A DNA stretch of 64,000 nt from Defluviitaleaceae bacterium. GTDB lineage: Bacteria; Bacillota; Clostridia; Lachnospirales; WQUN01. The stretch covers positions 62,001-126,000 of the forward strand of contig WRAN01000003.1 in assembly GCA_009780185.1 (NCBI GenBank), read 5' to 3'. The translations under genes were made by a program, and so were the position numbers. The notes below the pieces were generated by a model. That model did no database searches and was not told the origin of the DNA. It saw only the letters and a list, made by a program, of their open reading frames with translations. Below, piece by piece: positions 53,814-62,136 of this stretch; positions within the stretch are counted from its first letter, which is position 1, and every line of letters starts with the position of its first letter.

Positions 53814-56800
53814 TTATTGGATTGATATTGTTATTTGTTCTTCGCCTAGATTTATATCCTTGGTCATTGTGGGGCCGGGGGTATGGGTTATCGTGGCTAG
53901 GGCTTCTTTTGCGATGTTGTCTTTATAGGTTTGGATTACGGATTTTAGTTGGGTGGAGTCTGTGGTTAAGCTTAGGCTTACCCTATCTGAGATGGCGAAG
54001 CCGGCTTCTTTTCTTAGTAGTTGGCAGTGGCGCAGTAGCTCTCTGAATAAGCCTTCTTGTTTTAGGGTTGGGGTTACTTCGGTGTTGATGGCTACGGATT
54101 CGGATATTGCCATGTTGGGTTTATCTTTTGCCAAGATTGTGAAGCAGGATGCTGGGATTTGGGAATCATAGCCGGGGAGATTAACAGGTTGGTTATTTTT
54201 TATTGTTTCGGCTAGTGTAGAGTGATCTGCTGGTTCCAGTAAGGCTTTTACCTTGTTTATGTCACCTTTTAGATGTGCGCCTGCCACTTGAAAGTTTAAG
54301 TTTACCTGCTTTGTAGTAAGGGAGCCAAAGTCGTTTAGGGGCTTAATTTCTTTGATGTTGAGTTCTTCTTTTATTATGGATTCGTAGTGGGGGGGCGATA
54401 GAAGGTATAGGGTTTGCAGGGGTTGCTTTATTTTTATACTGTGTTCATTACGCAGTTTTAGGCCTTGGGCGATTATTCCTCTGGATTTTTCGGCGTTTTC
54501 CAGTACTTGGTGGTCGTAGGCTTCTATGGCTGGAAAGTCGGAAAGGTGGACGGACTCTTCTATATTTGCGTAGGTTAGGATTAGGTTTTGCCAGATATAT
54601 TCTGTCAAGAAGGGCAGTATGGGTGCCATTACTTGGGTTATGGTTTTGATGGCGTAGAATAGTGTGGTGTAGGCTTCTTGTTTATCCTGGTCAGAACCTT
54701 CCTTCCAAAAGCGGCGGCGGTTGGCTCTTATATACCAGTTGGATACGTCGTCAACCAGGTGTTCGAATTCCCTTATTAGGTCTGCCGTGTTGTAGTTTTC
54801 ATAGGCTTTGGTAGCTGTTTCCACAAATCTGGCTATGCGGGTTTGTAGCCATTTGTCCATTAGGTTGGATGGGTGGCTTTCTTTTTGTATGGTTGGCTTG
54901 TCTACGTCGGCGTAGGTAGTAAAGAAGGTGTAGATATTCCAAAAACCCAGCAGTTTGCGCTGCACGGCTTCGGTTAGAGAGTAGCCAAAACGTACATCGC
55001 TTGTGGTGGATGCGCTTGCGAATAGGTAGCGGATGGCGTCGGCTCCGGCTCGGCTTGCGGCTTCGTCAAAACGAATCATATGGCCTGTTTTGGAGAATTT
55101 TGTTCCGTCTTCAGCCAGTACCCAGTTATTGGTTTGTACTTTTTTGTAGGGGGCTTTCCCTGTGATTACTACGCTCATAAATAGCTGGGAATAAAACCAC
55201 AGGCGTACTTGTTCCTGCATTTCTATTACCCATTCGGCGGGGAAGCTTTGCTCCCACTTTTTGCGGTTGGAGAAGTAACCTAGGGTAGAGAAGGGTACTA
55301 TACCGGCATCTAACCATACATCTCCTACTTCTGGGATGCGGGAGGTTTGGTTGCCGCAGCTTTGGCAGGGGATTTTAACTGTATCTATCCAGGGGCGGTG
55401 CAGGTGGGGCAGACTTGCGCCTAATTCTTCTTTGGAGCCTATTACAGTTAAATGACCGCAGCTATCACAAGGGTAGAAGGGTAATGGGAGGCCGTAGAAT
55501 CGTTTTCTGGATATGTTCCAGTCTCCCATATTGTTTAGCCAGTCTAACATGCGCTTGCCTATGAAGGGTGGTTCCCACTGGACGGTGTTTGCGGCTTGGA
55601 TTAGCTTTGGGCGTAGCTCATCGGTCTTTATATACCATTCTCGTACTAGGCGGAATAGAACTTCGGTTTTACAGCGCCAGCATACGGGGTAACTGTGTGA
55701 GTAATTATGGGTTTTAAATAGCTTTCCTTGATTTTGGAGTTGATTGAATACAGGGGCGGGGGCTTGGCTGGCGGATATGCCCGTTAGGAAGTCATAGTTT
55801 GGCAGAAAATTTCCTGATTCGTCTATTGGGCATATTGCTGGCAGGTTGAAGGTTTTGCCTAGCTCATAGTCTTCGGCTCCGCAGCCTGGGGCTATGTGGA
55901 CTATTCCGCTGCCTTCGTCTGCTCCTACTGCGTCCCATGGGATTATCGTATGAGTAAAGCCTTGTTGGGCGGGTAGGTTTGGGAAGAACGTTTCATATTC
56001 TTGGCCTAAAAGTTCTTCGCCTTTAAGCAGGCGGATAACCTGCTTATCGCCCTCGATATGCTTTATAGCGTTTTTTGCTAGGACTATTGGTTTTTCTATG
56101 CCTTGGCAACTTACAAGGGCATAGTCTAGTTCTGGATTTACTGCTAGGGCTACATTGGCGGCTAGTGTCCAGGGGGTTGTAGTCCATACCAGGATGTCAT
56201 ATTCGGCTTTTGGTAGTTTTGCTATTGCAAAAACGGCGGTGTGTTCCAGTTCCTTGTATGAGCCGGTCATTTCATGCTCTGATAGGGATGTTCCGCAGCG
56301 GGGGCACCAGGGCATGGGGCGGTGGGACTGGGCTATCCAGCCTTTTTCGTGGCATAGTTTTAGGAAGTGCCATATTGCGGTGATGTTTTCGTCTGAGTGG
56401 GTATAGTAAGAGTTATCCCAGTCCATCCATTGGCCTAGGCGTTTGGATTGGTTGGTTATTACGTCCGAGAATTTTTGGATGCGCTGGATGCATTTTTCTG
56501 TGAATTTTTCCATTCCATAGGCTTCTATGTCTTTTTTGTCTTTGAAGCCTAGCTCTTTTTCCACTTCTACTTCTACCCATAGGCCTTGGGTGTCAAAACC
56601 GTTGCGGTAGTGGCAGGAATGGCCTTGCATGGCCTTGTAGCGTAGGATTATATCTTTAGCGCTTCGGCCCCAAGCGTGGTGTATGCCCATGGGGTTATTG
56701 GCGGTTATTGGGCCGTCTTGGAAGCGAAAGGGCTTTTTATCTTTGTTTTTTGCGCGGAGCTTATTGAAAAAGTCTCCATCTTCCCATAGCTTTAAAATAT

Positions 56801-56825
56801 TTTCTTCTAATTTTACGAAATCCAT
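53814..56825 (-). CDS. ileS: Divergent isoleucyl-tRNA synthetase-like class I tRNA ligase
   Basis: About 1003 residues (ATG 56825 preferred, after GAAGGG; ATG 56834 is too close to that site). The IleS layout is complete: catalytic Rossmann fold, CP1 editing domain (GSGIVHIAPGCGAEDYELG), zinc-type CxxC pairs (CPRC, CDSC, CQSC, CWRC), anticodon-binding domain and C-terminal tail. The first catalytic motif HIGH is replaced by GIHH (context NPMGIHHAWGRS), and KMSKS reads KFSKT, keeping both Lys. I recall similar MG(I/V)HHAWGR proteins in other bacteria, so this is a known divergent branch rather than decay. It could be the sole IleRS or a specialised paralogue. Confidence 0.75.
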   Translation of the reverse strand: MDFVKLEENILKLWEDGDFFNKLRAKNKDKKPFRFQDGPITANNPMGIHHAWGRSAKDIILRYKAMQGHSCHYRNGFDTQGLWVEVEVEKELGFKDKKDIEAYGMEKFTEKCIQRIQKFSDVITNQSKRLGQWMDWDNSYYTHSDENITAIWHFLKLCHEKGWIAQSHRPMPWCPRCGTSLSEHEMTGSYKELEHTAVFAIAKLPKAEYDILVWTTTPWTLAANVALAVNPELDYALVSCQGIEKPIVLAKNAIKHIEGDKQVIRLLKGEELLGQEYETFFPNLPAQQGFTHTIIPWDAVGADEGSGIVHIAPGCGAEDYELGKTFNLPAICPIDESGNFLPNYDFLTGISASQAPAPVFNQLQNQGKLFKTHNYSHSYPVCWRCKTEVLFRLVREWYIKTDELRPKLIQAANTVQWEPPFIGKRMLDWLNNMGDWNISRKRFYGLPLPFYPCDSCGHLTVIGSKEELGASLPHLHRPWIDTVKIPCQSCGNQTSRIPEVGDVWLDAGIVPFSTLGYFSNRKKWEQSFPAEWVIEMQEQVRLWFYSQLFMSVVITGKAPYKKVQTNNWVLAEDGTKFSKTGHMIRFDEAASRAGADAIRYLFASASTTSDVRFGYSLTEAVQRKLLGFWNIYTFFTTYADVDKPTIQKESHPSNLMDKWLQTRIARFVETATKAYENYNTADLIREFEHLVDDVSNWYIRANRRRFWKEGSDQDKQEAYTTLFYAIKTITQVMAPILPFLTEYIWQNLILTYANIEESVHLSDFPAIEAYDHQVLENAEKSRGIIAQGLKLRNEHSIKIKQPLQTLYLLSPPHYESIIKEELNIKEIKPLNDFGSLTTKQVNLNFQVAGAHLKGDINKVKALLEPADHSTLAETIKNNQPVNLPGYDSQIPASCFTILAKDKPNMAISESVAINTEVTPTLKQEGLFRELLRHCQLLRKEAGFAISDRVSLSLTTDSTQLKSVIQTYKDNIAKEALATITHTPGPTMTKDINLGEEQITISIQ

Positions 56826-56846
56826 TGATTTCATCCCTTCAGATTT

Positions 56847-56891
56847 TTATTTTTGTTCTGAAAGGTTGGCAATTACATTGGCTACGACCAT
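56847..56891 (-). CDS. 14-residue ORF upstream of ileS-like gene, possible leader peptide
   Basis: The ATG at 56891 lies exactly 8 bases after a perfect AGGAGGTG ribosome site (56900-56907). It encodes MVVANVIANLSEQK and stops 21 bases before the synthetase start. Three Val and one Ile in the first seven residues fit a branched-chain attenuator loosely, but there is no obvious terminator/antiterminator pair in the remaining 20 bases. It may instead be a translational-coupling leader. Confidence 0.45.
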   Translation of the reverse strand: MVVANVIANLSEQK

Positions 56892-56906
56892 AGCCAAATC
56901 ACCTCC

Positions 56907-56929
56907 TATAGCGAATTAATTCGCTTTAG
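56907..56929. repeat. Copy of the recurring palindrome GCGAATTAATTCGC
   Basis: TATAGCGAATTAATTCGCT followed by TTAG is the best-preserved copy of the element, located between the thioesterase stop and the leader ORF of the ileS-like gene. Related copies lie at 19959-19982, 38843-38859, 44855-44867 and 62137-62158. Confidence 0.7.
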
Positions 56930-57651
56930 TTTATTTTTGCAATAAAGGCCGTACGGCCATTGGCATTGCCTATAACTATAAAGCTGTCGCTGTCTCGCCT
57001 GGCTTCTACTTCTACATTGCCGCCTAATGGTAGTTCTGCTAGATAGTTTATCTGGACTTGTTTCCAGTCTGGGATGGAATCTGTTGTGGTAAATATTGCG
57101 TTGCCTATTAGGTCACCATAGACGCTGTTGTTCATGTGCATGTTGGTGTCGGCGTCTCTATAGGTTACTGTGTGGCTGAATTGGGAATGGGGGATGCCCC
57201 AGTCTCCTGGGTGAGTTAATTTTTCTGGCTGCACTTCTACCCCTTCTGAGCCTAAAGAAGATAATGGTGTTGGTAAAGCGGTAGGACGTAGCACTTTTCT
57301 GGCAGCAATGTCGAAAAGCAGCCAGAGACTTGACCATTCCATTATTTTATTGCCTGTTGAATCGTACATATCACCTCGACGTAAGAATGTGCCCTTGGCT
57401 ACATCGGAGGGCCAGGTGCGGATAAATACATCTTCGTTGTAGACTGGCATACGAATGATACTTACACCAAAGCGCTGTAATACGAAGGTCATACCTAATG
57501 GGGCCAATACATCGTAGCCGGCCCCTAATTGGCTTGCATTAACATCGGCGGCTACATGAACCATGCGCAGCAGGGCCGATAGCTTAATTTTGCCGCGATA
57601 ATCCAGGTCGTAATAGGTTATGCGGATTGGTTGTTGGTATAATGTGTTCAT
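56926..57651 (-). CDS. Acyl-ACP thioesterase
   Basis: The 241-residue protein is a double-hotdog acyl-ACP thioesterase of the bacterial FatA-like type. It has an N-terminal hotdog with YDLDYRGKIKLSALLRMVHVAA, LQRFGVSIIRMPVYNEDVFI and RTWPS, and a second hotdog with TVTYRDADTNMHMNNSVYGD, where Asp/Asn/His form the catalytic set. It releases free fatty acids from acyl carrier protein. A monocistronic start with AAGGAGGAATAT. Confidence 0.9.
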   Translation of the reverse strand: MNTLYQQPIRITYYDLDYRGKIKLSALLRMVHVAADVNASQLGAGYDVLAPLGMTFVLQRFGVSIIRMPVYNEDVFIRTWPSDVAKGTFLRRGDMYDSTGNKIMEWSSLWLLFDIAARKVLRPTALPTPLSSLGSEGVEVQPEKLTHPGDWGIPHSQFSHTVTYRDADTNMHMNNSVYGDLIGNAIFTTTDSIPDWKQVQINYLAELPLGGNVEVEARRDSDSFIVIGNANGRTAFIAKIN

Positions 57652-57782
57652 ATATTCCTCCTTGGGCTTTATTTATACATATTTTAGATGCATTGTGCAA
57701 TATTAAATCCAGGCTATACCTCTTCCTGAATCTCGAAATTTGCGGTATTATCTGAACAACAACTTTCTTTGGGAGCGATTTT

Positions 57783-58682
57783 ATGACCTGGTTACGTTCT
57801 TCTTTTGAATGGGCGGGAGATTTATATACAACATGGTTTGCCGATTGGCTCCATGTGGATTTTGTAATACGAACTGTTATTTTGCTGTTGATGCTTTGGC
57901 TTATTATTTTTGTACTGGCTCAATTGTTTAAGTTTATTATTGGGCCTTTTGTCATGATTATATATGTAAATATCTTTAAGCGGGCCTGGAATTATCTCGT
58001 CACAGAAACCATGCAAGAGTGGCTTTATATTAACTATTACTCTGTTGGTGATACCAAGTTTATCAATACCTATATGCGTCTTTGTGATAGGGTTAAGCGT
58101 AACCGGGCTATTCTTGCCAGTACGCGTTACAGTAGCATAATGCGTCGTGGCCGGGTGCGTAGGCTTGGGAATTACTTGATGATTACTACTGCAATTATTG
58201 TTGCCCTGTGGGTAGGGGCTTTTGGGCTTAATCAGGAATATGCAATGCCCGCATGGGCGGCGATGCCCAGCCCTGGCCCGAATCAAACCACAGAGCCAGA
58301 GGATAACTACGCAGATTCGAATGAAACAGGTAACGAATCGGGCGATAATGAAATTGATGATAATGAAGCTAATGATAACGACGATAATCCAGCGACATCT
58401 GATATTTATCCTCCTGGGATGATAAATCCGAGTCAGTTTCCGGAAGGTGTTCAAGTAATTCTTGGCCTAACATTGGAAGCCGGATATGACGGGGCAAGGG
58501 TACGCGATGGCCCCGGTACGGATTCTACAGTTATAGAGATGTTATGGGGTTATGATTTGATAACGTATCTGGGGCACTATGTCCCGGACGCGGATATGGA
58601 AACACTGTACTGGCTGAGGGTACGGACTCCGCTAGGGACAGTAGGATATATTGCCAGCCAATTAGTGGAAGTAGTTGAATAA
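57783..58682 (+). CDS. Membrane protein with C-terminal bacterial SH3 domain
   Basis: The 299-residue protein has an N-terminal membrane helix (about residues 27-60), a basic cytoplasmic loop, a second helix (LMITTAIIVALWVGAFGL, about 135-152), a linker very rich in Asp, Glu and Asn (about 170-205), and a C-terminal SH3b-like domain (ARVRDGPGTDSTVIEMLWGY, then VGYIASQLVEVVE). The domain faces outside and may bind peptidoglycan. Function unknown. It is divergent from the thioesterase. Confidence 0.82.
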   Translation: MTWLRSSFEWAGDLYTTWFADWLHVDFVIRTVILLLMLWLIIFVLAQLFKFIIGPFVMIIYVNIFKRAWNYLVTETMQEWLYINYYSVGDTKFINTYMRLCDRVKRNRAILASTRYSSIMRRGRVRRLGNYLMITTAIIVALWVGAFGLNQEYAMPAWAAMPSPGPNQTTEPEDNYADSNETGNESGDNEIDDNEANDNDDNPATSDIYPPGMINPSQFPEGVQVILGLTLEAGYDGARVRDGPGTDSTVIEMLWGYDLITYLGHYVPDADMETLYWLRVRTPLGTVGYIASQLVEVVE

Positions 58683-58683
58683 T

Positions 58684-58722
58684 AAAAAGCCCTGTGTCAC
58701 GAAAAATGACATAGGGCTTTTT
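58684..58722. terminator. Terminator shared by SH3 gene and selD, inside the selD 3' end
   Basis: AAAAAGCCCTGTGTCA (58684-58699) pairs with TGACATAGGGCTTTTT (58707-58722), with one mismatch. It serves the plus-strand SH3 gene. The same bases encode the last eight codons and stop of selD on the other strand, so the stem overlaps coding sequence. Confidence 0.85.
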
Positions 58723-59740
58723 CATTACATAGTTGTCGTGCTTCCCCGACTACTGATGCATCAACTCCTGCTGCGGCTAAGTTGCCCAACAGCAAGTCAA
58801 TATCTGCTTCCGGTACCGAAAGCAGAAGGCCTCCGGAGGTTTGAGGGTCGAAGAGAATGTGTCTGATTGGTAGAGGCACATTGGCTGTGAAGCTTACTTT
58901 GGAGGATAGGTATTCTTCGTTGCGCTTTGCTCCTCCTGGAATAACGCCTTTTTGAGCTAAATCATATGCTCCGTCCAGGATGGGCATTTTTTTTGAATCA
59001 AAGACTAATGCGCAATCACTGGCCTGGGCCATTTCGCTGGCGTGGCCTATGAATCCGAAGCCCGTGATATCAGTACAACCATTTACACTGGTTTTTTTGG
59101 CGGCATCCCTGGCGTATTTATTTAGAGTTGCCATGGATATGACGGCTTGATTAAATTCCTCTTGGGTTATTGCGTCTTTTTTTGCGGCGGTGGCTAATAT
59201 TCCATTGCCTAGGGGCTTTGTAAGTACCAGAATATCACCTGGTTTGGCTCCCGCATTACTCCAAATCTCGTCTGGGTGGATGGTGGCGCTTACTGATAGC
59301 CCGTACTTTGGCTCTGGGTCTATTACACTATGGCCTCCGGCTATTACTCCTCCGGCCTCTAGTACTTTGTCTGCACCTCCGGCTAGTATGGCCGCTACAT
59401 CTTCTGGGGGCATACATGTGGGGATGCATAGAACGTTAAGGGCAACCAACGGTGACGCACCCATTGCATATACATCGGAAAGGGCGTTGGCTGCGGCAAT
59501 CTGGCCAAATTGGTATGGATCATCTACCATTGGGGTGAAGAAGTCTAGGGTTTGGATTAGTACCATGTCGTTGTTTAGCTTATAAACACAGGCGTCATCA
59601 CTGGTGTCGAAGCCTACCAGCAACTTTGGGTCATGGTTCTTAGGTAGTGCTTTTAGCATGTCAGATAGGGCACCCGGCCCTAATTTGGCTGCTCAGCCCG
59701 CGTGGGCTGACATATGGGATAGGCGTTTCTTTTCTGCCAT
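58697..59740 (-). CDS. selD: Selenide, water dikinase SelD, itself a selenoprotein (UGA codon 16)
   Basis: The 347-residue enzyme makes selenophosphate from selenide and ATP. The true start is ATG 59740 after AAGGAGGTGAGCACC; the reading begins MAEKKRLSHMSAHAG, then an in-frame TGA (59695-59693), then AAKLGPGALSDML. This TGA sits exactly where E. coli SelD has its catalytic Cys 17, and the essential Lys follows three residues later (Lys 19). A hairpin with a G-rich loop follows the TGA. The rest is intact (GFDTSDDACVYKL, GGHSVIDPEPKYGLS, DPQTSGGLLLSV). With selC and selB in the same locus, Sec insertion is the natural reading; gene callers would wrongly start at Met 28. Confidence 0.95.
59666..59682 (-). 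promoter_or_regulatory. Bacterial SECIS-like hairpin of selD
   Basis: Starting 11 bases after the UGA, TAGGGC pairs with GCCCTA around the loop CGGGT. The loop G residues fall 18-20 bases past the UGA, within the range known for bacterial SECIS elements bound by SelB. Confidence 0.7.
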
Positions 59741-59850
59741 GGTGCTCACCTCCTTTTGGGGATTATAGCATAGATAATTGTCATAACCAGACGCAGGTTG
59801 TAGAATACGATAAAATTGCCTCTATGATGAGGCGGAAAGAGAGGATTTAT

Positions 59851-60519
59851 ATGGGAAGAATCATGATAGATGGTGTCGAGGCTATTTGGGAAGAAGGGGA
59901 AAATTATATACAGATAAACGATATTAGCGAAAATGATTTATCCAGGGTATGGAAAACCTTGGTCAGGGAATATCCTGGGTATGAACTCACTTTTTGCTTT
60001 CGTGATGTGCTTGTTCCTGCAGACGCATTGGCGGCAATAGGAGCTGAGGTTTTAGAGGATTGCATAGCAATGAAGGTCACTCAGCAAGAGTATAAACCCC
60101 ACAACAACCCTAATATAACTCTCCTGGACAGAGAGGACTTTGCAGAATTTGCAGAACTTCACAATGCAATCTACCCAGAGGATTCTGATATGTATTGGAC
60201 AAGTCGGCGTCTTTGGGATAGATGGGATATATGGCGCATCCATGTGTTGCGAGAGTGCAGCGAGATTGTCGGGTATTCAATGATGATGCTATCACCAAGT
60301 GATGAGTCTTTGAGTGAGATATTTGCTGTAGAGGCTAGTAACTCTGATCACCGTAAAGCACTGTTTTCTGCCGCCGCGGGTTATTCTTTTGATATCAAAA
60401 GAAGCGTAGTTTTGCATATGGCAGACAGAGATAATCCTCTTGAGCATGAGGCGACTTTAGCAGTTGGGTTTGTGGAGACAGGATTTTATATCGGATATAT
60501 TGTCAGATGTATCAAGTAA
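59851..60519 (+). CDS. GNAT-family N-acetyltransferase-like protein
   Basis: The 222-residue protein starts at ATG 59851 after AGAGAGG. An N-terminal half of about 85 residues (MGRIMIDGVEAIWEEGE) precedes a GNAT-like part with LLDREDFAEFAELHNAIY, a GYSMMMLSP strand, IFAVEASNSDHRKALFSAAA and FVETGF. The acetyl-CoA loop Q/RxxGxG/A is not obvious, so it may be degenerate or a divergent member. Divergent from selD and 27 bases before a membrane-protein gene, with which it likely forms an operon. Confidence 0.7.
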   Translation: MGRIMIDGVEAIWEEGENYIQINDISENDLSRVWKTLVREYPGYELTFCFRDVLVPADALAAIGAEVLEDCIAMKVTQQEYKPHNNPNITLLDREDFAEFAELHNAIYPEDSDMYWTSRRLWDRWDIWRIHVLRECSEIVGYSMMMLSPSDESLSEIFAVEASNSDHRKALFSAAAGYSFDIKRSVVLHMADRDNPLEHEATLAVGFVETGFYIGYIVRCIK

Positions 60520-60546
60520 GTCTGTACCATTGAGAGGAGAGTAACC

Positions 60547-61407
60547 ATGCCAGAACGGGTATTTTCCCTTTTAGGGGAGCTGGATTTTATTGTTTCCAAT
60601 ATTACGGCAATAATCATGATACTTACCTTGATTAGCCTGCTTATTGCCAATTTGGCAAGATATGTACAGGCCAAAAACTATGGTATCCCACTTAAAATGG
60701 TACATCAGGCCAGCATACCAGATAGCTTGGATATATGGATTACACTTATTAGTGTTTTGGGCTTTGGGCTGGTTATACCTTGGATTATGCTTTCTATAGA
60801 TTTGCATATCACCATTGTCTTCGCTGTTGTTTTTGTTTCTTGTCTATTTGGAGTTGCTTCAACTCGGGCAACCGTTGGCGGGGTGAGAAAAAGGGAGGGC
60901 ATGGAAGACCAGCGGATTGACCTTAGTTGGTACTTTTATGTACTGCTGGCACTGTTTACTGCTATTGCCTTCATATATCTCCATTTTGCTATGAGACGTG
61001 TAGGTGGAGATTATTATGAGGTCTCTGGAGGCTTTTTGTGGACGGTTTTTACTGTTGTTGCGAGGATTCAGCAAGGGCTTCATATCTTTTTAATCCTCAC
61101 TCTTCTTGTGGTTAATATGTACAGAAAAATCTACGGCAACCAAGACCTTATGACCGTGAGTATTGATGATCAGGTATATCTTATAGCCATGCGCCATGTT
61201 TCAAATTATTGGATATTGATACCATGCTCCCTGGATAGGGCGGAAGAAAGAGCCGCCCTCTATCTTAGCCGCAAAGCCAAACGGGATATTGTGGATGTGA
61301 TTAGATTTACCAAGGGTAAGTTTATTGTGCGGGATATATCTCAGATTGACGACACCAAAAATATCTTGTGCCGGGAAAAACACGAGTTGGTTGCTGTAAA
61401 AGAATAG
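60547..61407 (+). CDS. Predicted membrane protein of unknown function
   Basis: The 286-residue protein has about five hydrophobic helices (about 17-40, 60-80, 84-105, 128-148, 165-188), then a soluble C-terminal part of about 90 residues with YLIAMRHVSNYWILIPC, ERAALYLSRKAKRDIVD and FTKGKFIVRDIS. I do not recognise the family. It begins after GAGAGGAG. It sits between the GNAT gene and selC, but nothing in the sequence ties it to selenium metabolism. Confidence 0.75.
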   Translation: MPERVFSLLGELDFIVSNITAIIMILTLISLLIANLARYVQAKNYGIPLKMVHQASIPDSLDIWITLISVLGFGLVIPWIMLSIDLHITIVFAVVFVSCLFGVASTRATVGGVRKREGMEDQRIDLSWYFYVLLALFTAIAFIYLHFAMRRVGGDYYEVSGGFLWTVFTVVARIQQGLHIFLILTLLVVNMYRKIYGNQDLMTVSIDDQVYLIAMRHVSNYWILIPCSLDRAEERAALYLSRKAKRDIVDVIRFTKGKFIVRDISQIDDTKNILCREKHELVAVKE

Positions 61408-61422
61408 CCTGTAAAATAGAAA

Positions 61423-61454
61423 CCCCTGCCAGACCATACAAAGTCAAGCAGGGG
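61423..61454. terminator. Terminator between the membrane-protein gene and selC
   Basis: CCCCTGC (61423-61429) pairs with GCAGGGG (61448-61454), followed on the plus strand by ATTATTTTT. It also lies just past the 3' end of selC on the minus strand. Confidence 0.75.
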
Positions 61455-61462
61455 ATTATTTT

Positions 61463-61559
61463 TGGCGGGAGTATGTGGGAATCGAACCCACCTAAGCAGC
61501 TACTAACCACTCTCACAGGTTTTGAAGACCAGGGGCCACACCAGCAACCATCCACTCCC
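61463..61559 (-). tRNA. selC: tRNA-Sec (anticodon UCA)
   Basis: The 97-base gene on the minus strand has anticodon TCA at 61525-61523 in the loop CTTCAAA. It begins GGGAGTGG and ends ACTCCC, discriminator G, encoded CCA. The T arm is GTGGG-TTCGATT-CCCAC (5 bp), the D stem is a long six pairs (GGTTGC/GTGGCC, with wobbles), and there is an extended variable arm, all marks of bacterial tRNA-Sec with its 8+5 acceptor/T stack. One T-T mismatch is seen in the anticodon stem. It suppresses UGA when charged with Ser, converted to Sec and delivered by SelB. Confidence 0.96.
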
Positions 61560-61574
61560 GTATGTGCAAGTGGG

Positions 61575-61604
61575 ATTATACGCTGAATTGATTTTTATGT
61601 CTAA
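61575..61604 (-). promoter_or_regulatory. selC promoter
   Basis: On the minus strand, TTAGAC (61604-61599) and a perfect TATAAT (61580-61575) are separated by 18 bases. The tRNA 5' end lies 16 bases after the -10 box, in the gap between selC and the Rrf2 gene. Confidence 0.7.
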
Positions 61605-61617
61605 TATTTTGATTTGT

Positions 61618-62034
61618 TTACACTGCCAAAACATCTTTGATAGTACGAGACTTTAACTCACTGTCAAACATCTGTTGGATACGAGAAAACTCTGTATGGA
61701 ATTGGCAAGATTCCTTTTTGCTTTCTTTTGGATGGTCGTCAATCCGGCGTAGGCATTTGAAAATGTATCGCTCTGGATGTATAGCAGCTACCACATCAAA
61801 TAAGGTTATGTTGTCTAGCCCATGGCGCAGACGTATTCCACCATCTCTTCCTCGTCGGTTTTCCAGATATCCGGCTTCTTTTAGTTTCTCTACCACTTTA
61901 TACGCAAAGGATTCAGGGATGCTTTCACTTTTTGCTACCTCTTTGACCGTATGTCTTTCTCCGCTAGATAGGGCGCGGATTATTCTCATCCCATATTCAC
62001 ATTCCTTGGTTATAAGCAACTTTATATCCCCCAC
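61618..62034 (-). CDS. Rrf2-family transcriptional regulator
   Basis: The 138-residue protein has an N-terminal winged helix (LLITKECEYGMRIIRALSSG, HTVKEVAKSESIPESFAYKV, then RGRDGGIRL) typical of Rrf2/IscR. The C-terminal part carries two Cys (FKCLRR about 93, ESCQFH about 110), fewer than the three used by IscR for its cluster, so iron-sulfur binding is uncertain. It lies between selC and selB in the same direction; whether it controls Sec genes is unknown. Confidence 0.9.
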   Translation of the reverse strand: MGDIKLLITKECEYGMRIIRALSSGERHTVKEVAKSESIPESFAYKVVEKLKEAGYLENRRGRDGGIRLRHGLDNITLFDVVAAIHPERYIFKCLRRIDDHPKESKKESCQFHTEFSRIQQMFDSELKSRTIKDVLAV

Positions 62035-62136
62035 TTTATGAAGTAAACATTATTTTTTTAAATATATATTATTTATCTGTAGTGTAGCAAAATATCGTGC
62101 AAAAAAGGCTGAACCTCATGCAATTCGGTAAATAGT

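Noticed and set aside
56826-56925. T-box riboswitch ahead of the ileS-like gene
   Set aside because: The gap is only about 90 bases, with no specifier-stem, T-box sequence or terminator recognisable.
59659-59740. In-frame TGA in selD as a pseudogene mutation or frameshift
   Set aside because: The TGA falls at the catalytic residue, flanking residues are conserved, a SECIS-like hairpin follows and selC/selB are present.
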